From NCBI RefSeq assembly GCF_012396235.1, contig NZ_JAAXPA010000013.1:1-64000 (forward strand): DNA of 64,000 bases, in the 5' to 3' direction. A model generated the notes under the pieces. That model was not told the origin of the DNA and did no database searches. It worked only from the letters and a program-made list of their open reading frames with translations. Shown one piece after another: positions 35,813 through 45,252 of the stretch. Source of the DNA: Rhodococcus opacus. GTDB lineage: Bacteria > Actinomycetota > Actinomycetes > Mycobacteriales > Mycobacteriaceae. Positions within the stretch are counted from its first letter, which is position 1. Every line of letters starts with the position of its first letter. The position numbers were made by a program, and so were the translations under genes.

Positions 35813-36770
35813 GCTGCGCCGCGATCGCGCGGCCGGCTTCGTGCATGGCCACGGCGTCCGTGGCGACGAGGACGCCGGCGAACCGGGACCGGTAGTCGCC
35901 GAGATCGTCGCCGACGGAGCCGACGACGGCGTACACCGGGGTGGTGCCCGCGCGGGCGAGGATCACGGAGATGATCTTGCCCGCCTTCGTCTGCCCGTCG
36001 AGCCTGCCCTCGCCGACGACGATCGCCGACGCGTCCGCGGCCAGGGTGTCGAAGCCGGTCACGTCGAGGATGTACTCGGCGCCCGAGCGTAGTTCGGCGC
36101 CGTACCGCGCCCACATCCCGCCGGAGAACCCGCCTGCCGCACCGGTCCCGTCGACACTCGACGGGTCGCGGGGCAGAGCCCGCGCCTTCGCCTCGAGTTG
36201 CCGCGTGAGGACCTGCACGGCGCCCGCGTCGGCGCCCTTCTGCGGTCCGAACACTCGGGCGGCGTCGACGTACCGGGTGGTGACGTCGGTCAGCACGGTG
36301 ACGGCGGCGCCCCGGAGTCCGCCGCCCGCCTCGATGGCGGCGATGGCCCCGGTGCCGCCGTCCGTGGTGGCGGACCCGCCGGCCGCGACGACGATGTGCC
36401 GGGCACCGCGCCGGGCGGCATCGGCGACGAGCATCCCGGTGCCGTAGGTGGTGGCGGTGATCGGGTCGCGGGGGCCGTCGTGTGGCGTGGTGATCCCGGA
36501 GGCTGCGGCGATCTCGATGACCGCGGTCCCGTCGTCGGACAGTCCGTACGTCGGCCGGCACGGGCTGCCCCAGGGGTTGCGGGCGCAGGTGGTGACCGGA
36601 CGCAGTCCGAGGGGGACGGTGAGAACGTCGAGGGTGCCCTCGCCGCCGTCGGCGACCGGCAGCCTGATCGGGGCACCGCCGGACGACTCGACCCCGCCGG
36701 CGACGGCGTCGGCGACCTCGCCTGCGGTGTAGGTGCCCTTGAAACTGTCGGGGGCGATCAGAACCGTCAT
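35778..36770 (-). CDS. Glycerate kinase, GarK/GlxK type
   Basis: A 330-residue class I glycerate kinase with the family opening VLIAPDSFKGT, ADGGEGTLDVL, and GGSATTDGGTGAIAAI. Members phosphorylate D-glycerate with ATP, typically at O2, to give 2-phosphoglycerate for lower glycolysis. It is the last gene of a run of five joined by 4-base overlaps or short gaps. Its start overlaps the stop of the hydroxyacid dehydrogenase by four bases, so the pair probably converts hydroxypyruvate to phosphoglycerate. Confidence 0.93.
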   Translation of the reverse strand: MTVLIAPDSFKGTYTAGEVADAVAGGVESSGGAPIRLPVADGGEGTLDVLTVPLGLRPVTTCARNPWGSPCRPTYGLSDDGTAVIEIAAASGITTPHDGPRDPITATTYGTGMLVADAARRGARHIVVAAGGSATTDGGTGAIAAIEAGGGLRGAAVTVLTDVTTRYVDAARVFGPQKGADAGAVQVLTRQLEAKARALPRDPSSVDGTGAAGGFSGGMWARYGAELRSGAEYILDVTGFDTLAADASAIVVGEGRLDGQTKAGKIISVILARAGTTPVYAVVGSVGDDLGDYRSRFAGVLVATDAVAMHEAGRAIAAQLMTGSGHPASG

Positions 36771-37762
36771 GAGTTCCACGCTTCCGGGTTGACCGGATGC
36801 GGGGGAATCCGGTTCTGCGCCATGGCCACAGCGTTCTCGGCGCACAGCCTCGCCATCTCGGCGCGCACCGACACCGTGGCACTGCCGAGGTGGGGGAGCA
36901 GCACCGTGTTCGACTGTTCCGCGAGTCCCGGGGCGAGCGCGGGTTCGTCCTCGTAGACGTCCAGCCCGGCCCCGGCGATCTCCCCGGACTTCAGGGCGGC
37001 GACGAGGGCGGTTTCGTCGACGACGGGACCGCGGGCCGTGTTGATCAGGATCGCGGAGGGTTTCATCGCCGTCAGCACGCCCGCATCGACCAGGTGGCGG
37101 GTCTGCGCGTTGAGGGGGACGTGCAGCGACAGGTAGTCGCTGGTGGCGACGAGGGAGTTCCAGTCGGTGTGGGTGACGAGTCCGGCGAACTCCCCGAGCT
37201 CCTCGTCCGTCACCGGCCGGTCGCCGGGAGGCCGGGGGCAGAACTGCACCTGCATGCCGAAGGCCAGTGCCCGTTTCGCGGTCGCCCGCGCGATCCGCCC
37301 GAACCCGGCGAGACCGAGCGTGCGTCCCGAAACATCCTGGCCGAGGAGCAGGTTCGGTTCCCATCCGGTGAACCGCCCGGCGCGAACGAACGTGTCGGCC
37401 TCCACGGCGCGGCGGGCAGTGGCCATGATCAGCAGCATCGCGACGTCGGCGGTGGCGTCGGTGAGCACACCGGGTGTGTTGCCGACGAGTATCGAGTTCG
37501 CGGTGGCCGCACCGATGTCGACGTTGTTGAACCCGACCGCGTAGTTGGAGATCCCGCGGATCTTCGCGACGGCCAGGAGGTCGGCGTCGAACGTGTCGCG
37601 AAGCTGGGACACCACCACGTCGTAGTCGCCGGACACGCAGACCTCCCGCAGCCGGGCAGCGTCCGGAAGCTCGTCGGGGACATCGACGCTGCCCGCAGCG
37701 CGCAGCAGCGTGAGAGCGGGTTCGGGGATCGGAGTGGTGACGTAGAACCGGGCGCCGCTCAT
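36767..37762 (-). CDS. D-2-hydroxyacid dehydrogenase, probable hydroxypyruvate/glyoxylate reductase
   Basis: A 331-residue D-isomer-specific 2-hydroxyacid dehydrogenase. Catalytic Arg in INTARGPVVDE, Glu in DVYEDEP and His in LLPHLGSAT are present. The cofactor motif reads GLAGFGRIA, with Ala at the last Gly position. It resembles GyaR-type glyoxylate/hydroxypyruvate reductases. It overlaps the kinase gene and the lyase gene by four bases each, so translation is coupled. Reduction of hydroxypyruvate to D-glycerate is the most economical role next to a glycerate kinase. Confidence 0.92.
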   Translation of the reverse strand: MSGARFYVTTPIPEPALTLLRAAGSVDVPDELPDAARLREVCVSGDYDVVVSQLRDTFDADLLAVAKIRGISNYAVGFNNVDIGAATANSILVGNTPGVLTDATADVAMLLIMATARRAVEADTFVRAGRFTGWEPNLLLGQDVSGRTLGLAGFGRIARATAKRALAFGMQVQFCPRPPGDRPVTDEELGEFAGLVTHTDWNSLVATSDYLSLHVPLNAQTRHLVDAGVLTAMKPSAILINTARGPVVDETALVAALKSGEIAGAGLDVYEDEPALAPGLAEQSNTVLLPHLGSATVSVRAEMARLCAENAVAMAQNRIPPHPVNPEAWNS

Positions 37763-38697
37763 CGGCCGCCGCCGATGACCCACTCGAACGCGGTGGCATT
37801 GGAGCGTGCGCCCTGCGCGGCCTTGGACCGGTTGGCTTCGCCGAGTTCGGCGAGCGTCTTCTCGGACAGTTCCACGAGCGATCCGAATGTGGTGGGGTTC
37901 AGCCAGTCCGGGCGGGTGGCGAACAGCAGATCCTCGCTGGCGGTGTTGCCGCTGGCGCCGGGTGCGAACGGGCAGCCGCCGAGTCCGCCGAGGGCGCCGT
38001 CGACGGTCATGGCGCCGGCCGCGACCGCGGCGAGACTGTTCGCGACCCCCAGCCCCCAGGTGTCGTGGCCGTGGAAGACGATGCCCCGCTGCGGGGTTTC
38101 GAGCCGTACCCGGGAGACGAGCGAGTACACCTCGGCGGGAACGGCCTGGCCGAGGGTGTCGCAGACGACGACGTCGACGGCGCCGTGGGCGCGCGGATCG
38201 TTGGCGATGTCGATCACCCGCTGCTCCGGCACCCGGCCCTCGAACGGGCAGGTGAACGACGTCGCGATGCACAGTTGGATGCTGCCGCCGACCTCCTGCG
38301 CGAGTTCGATCGCGGCGGGCATCGCGGCGAGGCTGTCCTCGGTGGAACGTCCGATGTTCGCCTGGTTGTGGGAATCGGAGGCGGAGAAGCAGTACTGGAA
38401 ATGGCGTGCGCCTGCGGCGGCGGCCTTCTCCACGTGCCGGGGCGTCGCCACCCACACCCAGCAGTGGTCCAGTTCCTCCGCGGTCAGCTCCGAGATCACC
38501 TCGACGGTGTTCGCCATCGGCGGGACGAGGTCGGGACGGGCCATCGACCCGATCTCGAGCGCGGGCACGCCGAGTTCGAGGAGCCGCCGGGCGATCTCGA
38601 GCTTCCGGGCGGTGGACAGCATCTTGCCCGTCAACTGCAATCCGTCGCGCAGGGTGACGTCGCGGAGCAGGGCGCGTGATTCGAAGGACTGCGTCAT
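37759..38697 (-). CDS. HMG-CoA lyase-type enzyme
   Basis: A 312-residue DRE-TIM metallolyase of the HMG-CoA lyase branch: RDVTLRDGLQ near the N-terminus, metal-binding HGHDTWGL, and the catalytic-Cys loop GGLGGCPFAPGASGN. HMG-CoA lyase cleaves a 3-hydroxy-3-substituted acyl-CoA to acetyl-CoA and a keto product. No other leucine-degradation gene lies nearby; the gene is coupled by 4-base overlaps to a CoA transferase and to a hydroxyacid reductase, which suggests cleavage of another 3-hydroxyacyl-CoA whose keto product is a 2-oxoacid. Confidence 0.92.
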   Translation of the reverse strand: MTQSFESRALLRDVTLRDGLQLTGKMLSTARKLEIARRLLELGVPALEIGSMARPDLVPPMANTVEVISELTAEELDHCWVWVATPRHVEKAAAAGARHFQYCFSASDSHNQANIGRSTEDSLAAMPAAIELAQEVGGSIQLCIATSFTCPFEGRVPEQRVIDIANDPRAHGAVDVVVCDTLGQAVPAEVYSLVSRVRLETPQRGIVFHGHDTWGLGVANSLAAVAAGAMTVDGALGGLGGCPFAPGASGNTASEDLLFATRPDWLNPTTFGSLVELSEKTLAELGEANRSKAAQGARSNATAFEWVIGGGR

Positions 38698-39947
38698 GAG
38701 AGGCCACCTACTGTGTCGTTGACGATGGAGTCGATCTGTTCCGGGGTCTTGCCGAGCACTGTTTCGAGGACCTCGCGGGTGTGCTCGCCGAGGTCCGGTC
38801 CGACACTGCGGATGGGCAGTGACTTGCCGCCGATCACCGGGACGATGCCGGGGAATCCGACCTGCTTCGGCTCGGCCTCACCGGTGTCGACGGTGAACTG
38901 CTGAATCATGTTGCGGGCCGCGTACTGCTCGTCGCTGCAGATGTCGGCGGCGGTGTTGATCGGACCCGACGGCACCCCCGCCGCATCGAGGACCTTCAGC
39001 GCCTCCTCGCGCGAGTGCTGGATCGTCCACTCACCGATCGCCGCGTCCAGTTCGTCGCGGCGCGCCCACCGTCCGGCGTTGGTGGACAGATCCGGGTCGG
39101 CGCCGAGGTCGGGGCGGCCGATGGTGTCCATGTAGCGCTGGAAGATGGCGTCACTGTTGCCGGCGATGATGATGCTGTCGCCGTCGCTGCAGATGTACGC
39201 GTTCGACGGGGCTATACCCTCCATCCGGCCGCCGACGCGTTCGCGTTTGATGCCGTACGCGAGGTAGTCGGGAATCAGCGATTCCATCATCGACAGGATC
39301 GATTCGTTGAGTGCGACGTCGATGATCCGATGCGGCAGGGACGGACCCTGGGTTCCGGCGACCTTCGCGGCCTCACGCTGGAACAGGGCCATCACCGCCC
39401 CGAACGCCGCGTAGAGGCCGGCGATCGAGTCACCGATCGACACCCCCACCCGCACCGGTGGCCGGTCCGGGTCGCCGACGAGTTCACGGAATCCGCCCGC
39501 GGCCTCCGCGACCGCGGCGAACCCCGGGCGCTGCGACATCGGCCCGGTCTGCCCGAACGCCGAGATGCGGGTGATCACCAGGTCCGGATTGGCCGCGTTC
39601 AACGCGTCCGGTCCGATGCCCCACTTCTCCAGGGTGCCGGGCCGGAAGTTCTCCAGCAGGATGTCGCACTTGGCGGCGAGGTCCAGGACGAGCTGCCTGC
39701 CTTCCTCGGTGCGCAGGTCCAGCACGATCGACTTCTTGTTGCGGTTGATCGTGCGGTACAGCATCGAGGTGTCGCCGGAGTAGAGCCGCCAGTTGCGCAG
39801 TTCGTCGCCGGTCTTCGGGCGCTCCACCTTGATGACCTCGGCCCCGAAGTCGGCAAGCATCCGGCCCGCGGTCGGGGCGGCGATGTAGTTGCCCAGCTCG
39901 AGTACCCGAACCCCGTCGAGGGGCCGAATGGTGTTGTCGGAGAACAT
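38694..39947 (-). CDS. Class III (CaiB/BaiF) CoA transferase
   Basis: A 417-residue family III CoA transferase: LDGVRVLELGNYIAAPTAGR opening, ADFGAEVIKVERP, NRNKKSIVLDLRTEEGR, and the GDSIAGLYAAFGAV region (the Asp corresponds to the family nucleophile). Such enzymes move CoA from a donor such as succinyl-CoA to a carboxylic acid. It is coupled by a 4-base overlap to the lyase gene, so it probably activates the acid the lyase cleaves. The ATG is preceded by AAGGA. Confidence 0.93.
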   Translation of the reverse strand: MFSDNTIRPLDGVRVLELGNYIAAPTAGRMLADFGAEVIKVERPKTGDELRNWRLYSGDTSMLYRTINRNKKSIVLDLRTEEGRQLVLDLAAKCDILLENFRPGTLEKWGIGPDALNAANPDLVITRISAFGQTGPMSQRPGFAAVAEAAGGFRELVGDPDRPPVRVGVSIGDSIAGLYAAFGAVMALFQREAAKVAGTQGPSLPHRIIDVALNESILSMMESLIPDYLAYGIKRERVGGRMEGIAPSNAYICSDGDSIIIAGNSDAIFQRYMDTIGRPDLGADPDLSTNAGRWARRDELDAAIGEWTIQHSREEALKVLDAAGVPSGPINTAADICSDEQYAARNMIQQFTVDTGEAEPKQVGFPGIVPVIGGKSLPIRSVGPDLGEHTREVLETVLGKTPEQIDSIVNDTVGGLS

Positions 39948-39972
39948 GGTGATCCTTAACTGATAGTGACGC

Positions 39973-41412
39973 TCAGAGAACGAGGCTCATGGGCAGGACG
40001 AGCAGTATTGCGACGACCGATGCCACCGATACTCCCACCGAACACGTCTTCAGCGTGCCTCGTGTGGTCTGACCCATCAAGGACTGCAGCAGCCAGAACG
40101 TGTTGCTGGTGACATGCACCGCGAACAGGGAGCCGGCGCCGGCGGCGAGGGCGATGAGGACGGGGTCGAGGCCGAGGGTCGGTGCGATGGGGGCGAGGAC
40201 GCCCGCGGCGGTGATCGCGGAGATGGTCACCGAGCCGACGGCGACGTGCAGGACGGCGGCGATCACCCACACCATCAGCAGCGGAGCGGCGTGATTGGCG
40301 GTGAAGTACTTGCCGAGGATGTCGCCGAGACCGGCCGCGGCGATGGTCGCGGCGAGGGACCCGCCGACGCCGGTGAGGATGAGGATCTGGCCGCTCTCGC
40401 TGAAACCGCTGGCGATCGCCTTCTGGACGCGGTGCTGGCCGATGCTGAGCCGTCCGACGAAGCTGGTGCCGATCAGTCCGATCAGCAGCGCGATGAGCGG
40501 CTCGGACACGAACGACACGACCGGATTGCTGATCTCGGCGATGTCCAGGATCGCGCCGGTCGCGATGAGCAGGAGGGAGACGAGCAGCGGAGCGAGGAGC
40601 AGGATCAGGGGGCGGTCGTGCGCCGCGCGCTCGGCCGTGACCTCGGTGACGGTCGCGGTGCGTTGCGCCTGGGCGACGCGTCCGCCGGCATCGGGCCGAG
40701 GGGTGGTCCCGCCGCTGCCGCCGTCGGTCCACTGGTCCTCTTCGTCGTCGACGACCGTCTGATGGAAGTGCTCCTCGTCCTTCTCCGGGTTCCACCAACC
40801 GCGGGTGAACAGGAACGACATGATCGCGACGGAGATCGCCACGGTCGGGATCACCAGGATCAAGCCGAAGATCAGCATCTTGCCGAGCGGCACACCGAGA
40901 AGTCCGGCGAGGGCGAGGGCGCCGACACCGGGAACCATCAGCACGATGCCGCACTCCAGGCCGATGGCGAGGGCGGTGGCCATGCGTGCGGTCCCGACCC
41001 GGCCGACCTTCGGTGCGAGGTTGCGGGCGAGCGGGGCGGAGATGACGAGCAGGACGTCGAGGAAGATGGACTGCAGCAACGTCGCGATCGTCAGCGACAT
41101 CGCATAGGGCATTCGTTTCGGCCCGAACACCCGCAGAAGTGTTCCGACCAGGCGCTGGATCGCGCCCATTTCTTTCAACATGGCGCCCACCAGGACGCCG
41201 AAGGCGATCAGAAGTCCCACTTCGGCCATGATGTCGCCGAAACCGGTGCTGATGACTTCCACCGTTTCGGCCGTGCCGAGTCCCGTCGTGAGTCCGAGGT
41301 AGGCGGATCCGACGACCAGTGACACCACTGGGTTGAACTTGAAACGCACGATCATCAGAACGACCGCCGCGACGGCGACCGTGGTGTTGATCAGGATTGC
41401 TACGTCTGACAT
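39973..41412 (-). CDS. GntP-family organic acid permease
   Basis: A 479-residue polytopic protein of the GntP family (gluconate and related hydroxyacid:H+ symporters), with about 12 hydrophobic segments, a polar loop near residues 215-245, and family regions such as MLKEMGAIQRLVG, VGSVTISAITAAGVLAP and VHVTSNTFWLLQSLMGQTT. It is the first gene of the catabolic run, so uptake of a polyhydroxylated or branched acid is likely. The next gene begins 25 bases after its stop. Confidence 0.9.
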   Translation of the reverse strand: MSDVAILINTTVAVAAVVLMIVRFKFNPVVSLVVGSAYLGLTTGLGTAETVEVISTGFGDIMAEVGLLIAFGVLVGAMLKEMGAIQRLVGTLLRVFGPKRMPYAMSLTIATLLQSIFLDVLLVISAPLARNLAPKVGRVGTARMATALAIGLECGIVLMVPGVGALALAGLLGVPLGKMLIFGLILVIPTVAISVAIMSFLFTRGWWNPEKDEEHFHQTVVDDEEDQWTDGGSGGTTPRPDAGGRVAQAQRTATVTEVTAERAAHDRPLILLLAPLLVSLLLIATGAILDIAEISNPVVSFVSEPLIALLIGLIGTSFVGRLSIGQHRVQKAIASGFSESGQILILTGVGGSLAATIAAAGLGDILGKYFTANHAAPLLMVWVIAAVLHVAVGSVTISAITAAGVLAPIAPTLGLDPVLIALAAGAGSLFAVHVTSNTFWLLQSLMGQTTRGTLKTCSVGVSVASVVAILLVLPMSLVL

Positions 41413-41534
41413 GTGCGCGTCCTTATCGAGGAGGCGGGGTAGTGACTGGCGTCACAGGTACACCCATATTATGAGCACACACTCACGATATAAGCAATGG
41501 GCCTTCGGCCTCGTGCGGGTGGAATACTCGACGC

Positions 41535-42542
41535 ATGGTCGTGCTGGATCCGTTTGCGGTGGGACGGCCGACGGCCGCCGAGCGCAGAGCGTCGGAGGAC
41601 TGGAGCGAGATCCAACTCTGGTCCGACCGCGTGTACATGCCCTACGTCGTGCGTCCGCTCGGTGTCGGGCTGTCACCCCGGTCGAGCATGTACTCCACGA
41701 AGATCGGCGACATCACCGTCACCCGGTTCTCCTACGGAATCCCCGTCTCGGTCGGCGACTTCTCGTCCGACGCAGGAAACGCGCTCGTTCTCACGACCAT
41801 CCGGGGCAACGCCCGGCACCACCTCGACCACGACGCCACCGCGGACACACCGGCAGGTGACACGTTCGTCGCCGACTGCAGTCGCGTCGACTACCTCGTC
41901 GAGTTCTCGCCCGACCACGTCCAGCTCAATCTCACCGTTCCCCATGCGTTGCTCACGGACACGGCTGTGCGCTGGTGGGGATTCGACCCCGGAGATCTTC
42001 TATGGCAACGCAAATGCGCCATCGGCGGCGGCGGATCCGGCTGGCAGGCGCTGCTCGCTTACGCGATGCGGACGACGGGAGAGCTACCGGGGCACGCCAC
42101 CGAGGGGCGCATCGGACTCAACCTGCAGGAGTTGCTGGTCGGGCACCTGCTCACCGAATGGGCGGCTCGCGCCGGAGTGGACCCGGACAGGTCCACCGGC
42201 CCGGCGGCGCCCGGCTATGTGCGGCACGCCGTCCAATACATCCGGGAGTACGCCCGCGAACTGCCGACCGCTTCCGACATCGCCGACGCGGTGGGTGTCA
42301 GCGTCCGCACCCTGTCCGGGTCGTTCCGGAAATACCTGAACACCACCCCGGCCGAGTACGTGCGTGAGCAGCGCCTCCAGGGCATCCGGGAGGAACTGCT
42401 CACCGCATCGCCGGGCGAGACCGTCGCCTCGATCGCCGGCGCGTGGGGATACGTCAACCTCGGCCTCTTCGCGGCCGCCTACCGTCGCCGGTTCGGTGAG
42501 AATCCGTCGCAGAGCAGGGCCTTCGGCCCCGTGAGTGGTTGA
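41535..42542 (+). CDS. AraC-family transcriptional regulator
   Basis: A 335-residue regulator with a C-terminal double HTH (about residues 230-330: TASDIADAVGVSVRTLSGSFRKY, YVREQRLQGIREEL, VASIAGAWGYVNLGLFAAAYRRRFGENPS). The N-terminal half resembles the AraC-binding-like cupin domain of AlkS/XylS-type regulators of aromatic catabolism. It is divergent from the GntP gene and might control that cluster along with IclR, or a remote target. It ends in a shared hairpin with metE. Confidence 0.9.
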   Translation: MVVLDPFAVGRPTAAERRASEDWSEIQLWSDRVYMPYVVRPLGVGLSPRSSMYSTKIGDITVTRFSYGIPVSVGDFSSDAGNALVLTTIRGNARHHLDHDATADTPAGDTFVADCSRVDYLVEFSPDHVQLNLTVPHALLTDTAVRWWGFDPGDLLWQRKCAIGGGGSGWQALLAYAMRTTGELPGHATEGRIGLNLQELLVGHLLTEWAARAGVDPDRSTGPAAPGYVRHAVQYIREYARELPTASDIADAVGVSVRTLSGSFRKYLNTTPAEYVREQRLQGIREELLTASPGETVASIAGAWGYVNLGLFAAAYRRRFGENPSQSRAFGPVSG

Positions 42543-42572
42543 CGAGTCCAGAGACTCCTCAACCACTCACGG
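42529..42572. terminator. Bidirectional terminator between araC-type gene and metE, GTGAGTG family copy 3
   Basis: 20-base arms (CCGTGAGTGGTTGACGAGTC and its complement with one mismatch) around a CAGA loop. It begins inside the last codons of the AraC gene and ends 13 bases before the metE stop. The outer GTGAGTGG arm matches the hairpin after the Clp gene. Confidence 0.85.
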
Positions 42573-42585
42573 GCGGCGGAGCCGC

Positions 42586-44847
42586 CTACAGCTCCGCGCG
42601 GACCAGCTTCGCCGCGTCGACGAGGTTGCGCAGCGACGCCTCGACCTCGGCGGGACCACGGGTCTTCAGACCGCAGTCGGGGTTGACCCACAGCCGTTCC
42701 ACCGGCACCGCCTTCAGCGCCTCCCGCAGCGACGCCGCGATCTCCTCGACACCGGGCACCCGCGGCGAGTGGATGTCGTACACGCCCGGGCCGACGCCGA
42801 GATCGAAGCCGACGGCGTTGAGGTCGTCGAGGACCTCCATGTGCGAGCGCGCGGCCTCGATGGAGGTGACGTCGGCGTCGAGCCTCGCGATGGCCTCGAT
42901 GACCTCACCGAACTCCGAATAGCAGAGGTGGGTGTGGATCTGCGTCGAGTCCGAGACCCCGGACGTCGCGAGACGGAACGCCCCGACCGACCAGTCGAGG
43001 TACGCCGGCTGATCCGCGGCCCGCAGGGGCAGCAGTTCGCGCAGCGCGGGCTCGTCCACCTGGACGATCCGGATGCCCGCGCCCTGCAGGTCCACCGTTT
43101 CGTCGCGGATGGCCAGCGCCACCTGGTTGGCCGAGTCGGCCAACGGCTGGTCGTCGCGCACGAACGACCACGCCAGGATCGTCACCGGACCGGTGAGCAT
43201 GCCCTTCACCGGACGCTGCGTGAGTGACTGCGCGTACGTGATCCATTCGACGGTCATCGGGTTGCTGCGTCGCACGTCGCCGTACAGGATCGGCGGGCGG
43301 ACGCAGCGGCTGCCGTACGACTGCACCCAGCCGTTGTCCGTCGCGAAGAACCCGTCCAACTGTTCGGCGAAGTACTGCACCATGTCGTTGCGTTCCGGTT
43401 CGCCGTGCACCAGCACGTCGAGGTCCAGCTTCTCCTGCAGCGCAACCACATCGGCGACCTCGGCGCGCATCCGGTTCAGGTACTCGGACTCGTCGATCTC
43501 ACCCTTGCGCCGCGCCGCGCGCGCGACCCGGATCTGCGTCGTCTGCGGGTAGGAGCCGATGGTGGTGGTCGGCAGCACCGGAAGCGACAGCGCCGACTGG
43601 GCTTCCCGACGTTCCGCGGCGGGACTGCGCCCCGGATCGGACGCGGTGAGCGCGTCCAGCCGGGCACGGACCGTGGCGTCGTGCAGACGCCTGTCGGTGC
43701 TGCGGGTGGACGCCGCCGCGCGGGCGAGCGCGAACTCGTCCTCGACGGATTCACGACCGCTGGTCAGTGCGGTGCCGAGGGTGACGACCTCGCGGACCTT
43801 CTCGGTACCGAACGCCAGCCACGACCGCAGCGCCTTGCCGAGTCCGGTCTCCGCGTCGAGCGTGTACGGGACGTGCAGCAGCGAGCACGACGTCGAGACG
43901 GCGAGCGAACCGGTGCTGCCCAGCAGGGTGCCGAGCGACGCCAGTGCCGCGTCCAGGTCGGTGCGCCAGATGTTGCGTCCGTCGACGACGCCGGCGACGA
44001 CGTGCTTGCGGGTCAGATCGGGAACGGTGGCGAGAGTGTCGGATCCGGCGACCAGGTCGATCGCAATTCCCTCGACACCGGTCGAGGCGATGGCGGGGAG
44101 TGCGTCACCGAGACTGCCGAAGTACGACGCGAGGAGGATCGCCGGTCGCGACTCCAGCGCGGACAACCGGTCGTAGGCCCGCTTGGCCGCCGCGATCTCC
44201 TCCGGTGTGCGGTCGGCGACGAGCGCGGGTTCGTCGATCTGCACCCAGTCGGCGCCCGCGTCGGCGAGCCGACCGAGCAGGTCCGCATACAGCGGGACGA
44301 GTTCGTCGAGGCGGTCGAGGAGGGGTGCGTCCGAGCCGACAGCCTTCGACAGCAGCAGGAACGTGACCGGACCCACCACCACCGGGCGGGCCGGAATGTC
44401 CAGGGCACGTGCCTCTTCGAGTTCGCGGAGCACCTTCGACGGGTCGAGGGCGAACGTCGTCGTCGGGGAGATCTCCGGCACCAGGTAGTGGTAGTTGGTG
44501 TCGAACCATTTGGTCATCTCGAGCGGGGCGACCGTGTCGTTGCCGCGGGCGGCGGCGAAGTAGCGGTCGAGGTCGCTCTCGATGCCGGCGACACGGTCGG
44601 GCAGTGCGCCGAGCATCGCCGCGGTGTCCAGCACATGGTCGTAGTACGAGAACGTGTTGACGGGCACGGAGTCGAGGCCGGCGTCGCGCAGGCTCGTCCA
44701 GGTCTGACGGCGCAGATCCCGGGCGAGCGCGTCGAGCGCTTCGGCGTCGAGGCGGCCTGCCCAGTACGACTCGACGGCCTTCTTCAGTTCGCGATTCGGA
44801 CCGATGCGAGGTGAGCCCAGCACGGTCGCGGTGAAAGAAAATGTCAC
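42586..44847 (-). CDS. metE: Cobalamin-independent methionine synthase
   Basis: A 753-residue MetE (5-methyltetrahydropteroyltriglutamate-homocysteine methyltransferase), the full family length with two barrels. Conserved regions: [13 protein letters not shown] and [13 protein letters not shown] in the N-terminal half, and [35 protein letters not shown] (zinc ligands) and NPDCGLKTR in the C-terminal half. The GTG has GGAG seven bases upstream. A cobalamin riboswitch in its leader should shut it off when B12 is present, so that the B12-dependent MetH can take over. Confidence 0.97.
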   Translation of the reverse strand: MTFSFTATVLGSPRIGPNRELKKAVESYWAGRLDAEALDALARDLRRQTWTSLRDAGLDSVPVNTFSYYDHVLDTAAMLGALPDRVAGIESDLDRYFAAARGNDTVAPLEMTKWFDTNYHYLVPEISPTTTFALDPSKVLRELEEARALDIPARPVVVGPVTFLLLSKAVGSDAPLLDRLDELVPLYADLLGRLADAGADWVQIDEPALVADRTPEEIAAAKRAYDRLSALESRPAILLASYFGSLGDALPAIASTGVEGIAIDLVAGSDTLATVPDLTRKHVVAGVVDGRNIWRTDLDAALASLGTLLGSTGSLAVSTSCSLLHVPYTLDAETGLGKALRSWLAFGTEKVREVVTLGTALTSGRESVEDEFALARAAASTRSTDRRLHDATVRARLDALTASDPGRSPAAERREAQSALSLPVLPTTTIGSYPQTTQIRVARAARRKGEIDESEYLNRMRAEVADVVALQEKLDLDVLVHGEPERNDMVQYFAEQLDGFFATDNGWVQSYGSRCVRPPILYGDVRRSNPMTVEWITYAQSLTQRPVKGMLTGPVTILAWSFVRDDQPLADSANQVALAIRDETVDLQGAGIRIVQVDEPALRELLPLRAADQPAYLDWSVGAFRLATSGVSDSTQIHTHLCYSEFGEVIEAIARLDADVTSIEAARSHMEVLDDLNAVGFDLGVGPGVYDIHSPRVPGVEEIAASLREALKAVPVERLWVNPDCGLKTRGPAEVEASLRNLVDAAKLVRAEL

Positions 44848-44964
44848 GGTATCTCCAGTTGCGTACGCGGTACGGCTACCGCCGGCAAACGGGTACACCT
44901 CTCGAGCCCAGGGACGTGCTGCAGCGCGAGAAGGTCTACACGCCCAATCCACGAGGCGGTAACC

Positions 44965-44985
44965 GTCGGGCACGGCGTGCCCGAC
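44965..44985 (-). terminator. Hairpin in the metE leader, expression platform candidate
   Basis: Nine-base arms GTCGGGCAC and GTGCCCGAC with a 3-base loop, directly 3' of the riboswitch aptamer on the metE strand. It could stop transcription or compete with aptamer helices. No U-tract follows, so mechanism is open. Confidence 0.5.
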
Positions 44986-45190
44986 ACAGTCGGCAGGTCT
45001 TCGGACTTGCAGGCAGCCGGTGTGACATCACACCGGACCTAGTGGCCGTCGCTTCCCAGGCGGTTGCCCAGTGCATGGTGACGGCGGTCGTTCCTGCTCA
45101 CCGCTGCGGGACAGTCCCGGATTATCACCGGGTTCCCTCTCACACGCGGACTCCGGGGAGGCCGACGTGCTTCGACGCCAGGTGCGGTCT
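44986..45190 (-). promoter_or_regulatory. Cobalamin (B12) riboswitch controlling metE
   Basis: Read on the minus strand the region contains, in order, GGGAACCCGGTG, AATCCGGGACTGTCCCGC, AGCGGTGA, CTGGGAAGC, GGCCACT and the B12 box GTCCGAAGACCTGCC, the standard cobalamin riboswitch set. The 5' boundary is approximate. It lies about 140 bases before the metE start. Confidence 0.95.
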
Positions 45191-45252
45191 TCGGGGCTCC
45201 TCACGACCGTGCCGGGCGAACCAGCTGCACCGGCCAGCATAGGCCTTCGGCC

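Noticed and set aside
40114-41322. Long plus-strand frame opposite the GntP permease gene
   Set aside because: Composition is almost all Asp, Gly, Arg and Glu, the mirror of hydrophobic codons on the other strand; the GntP reading is unambiguous.
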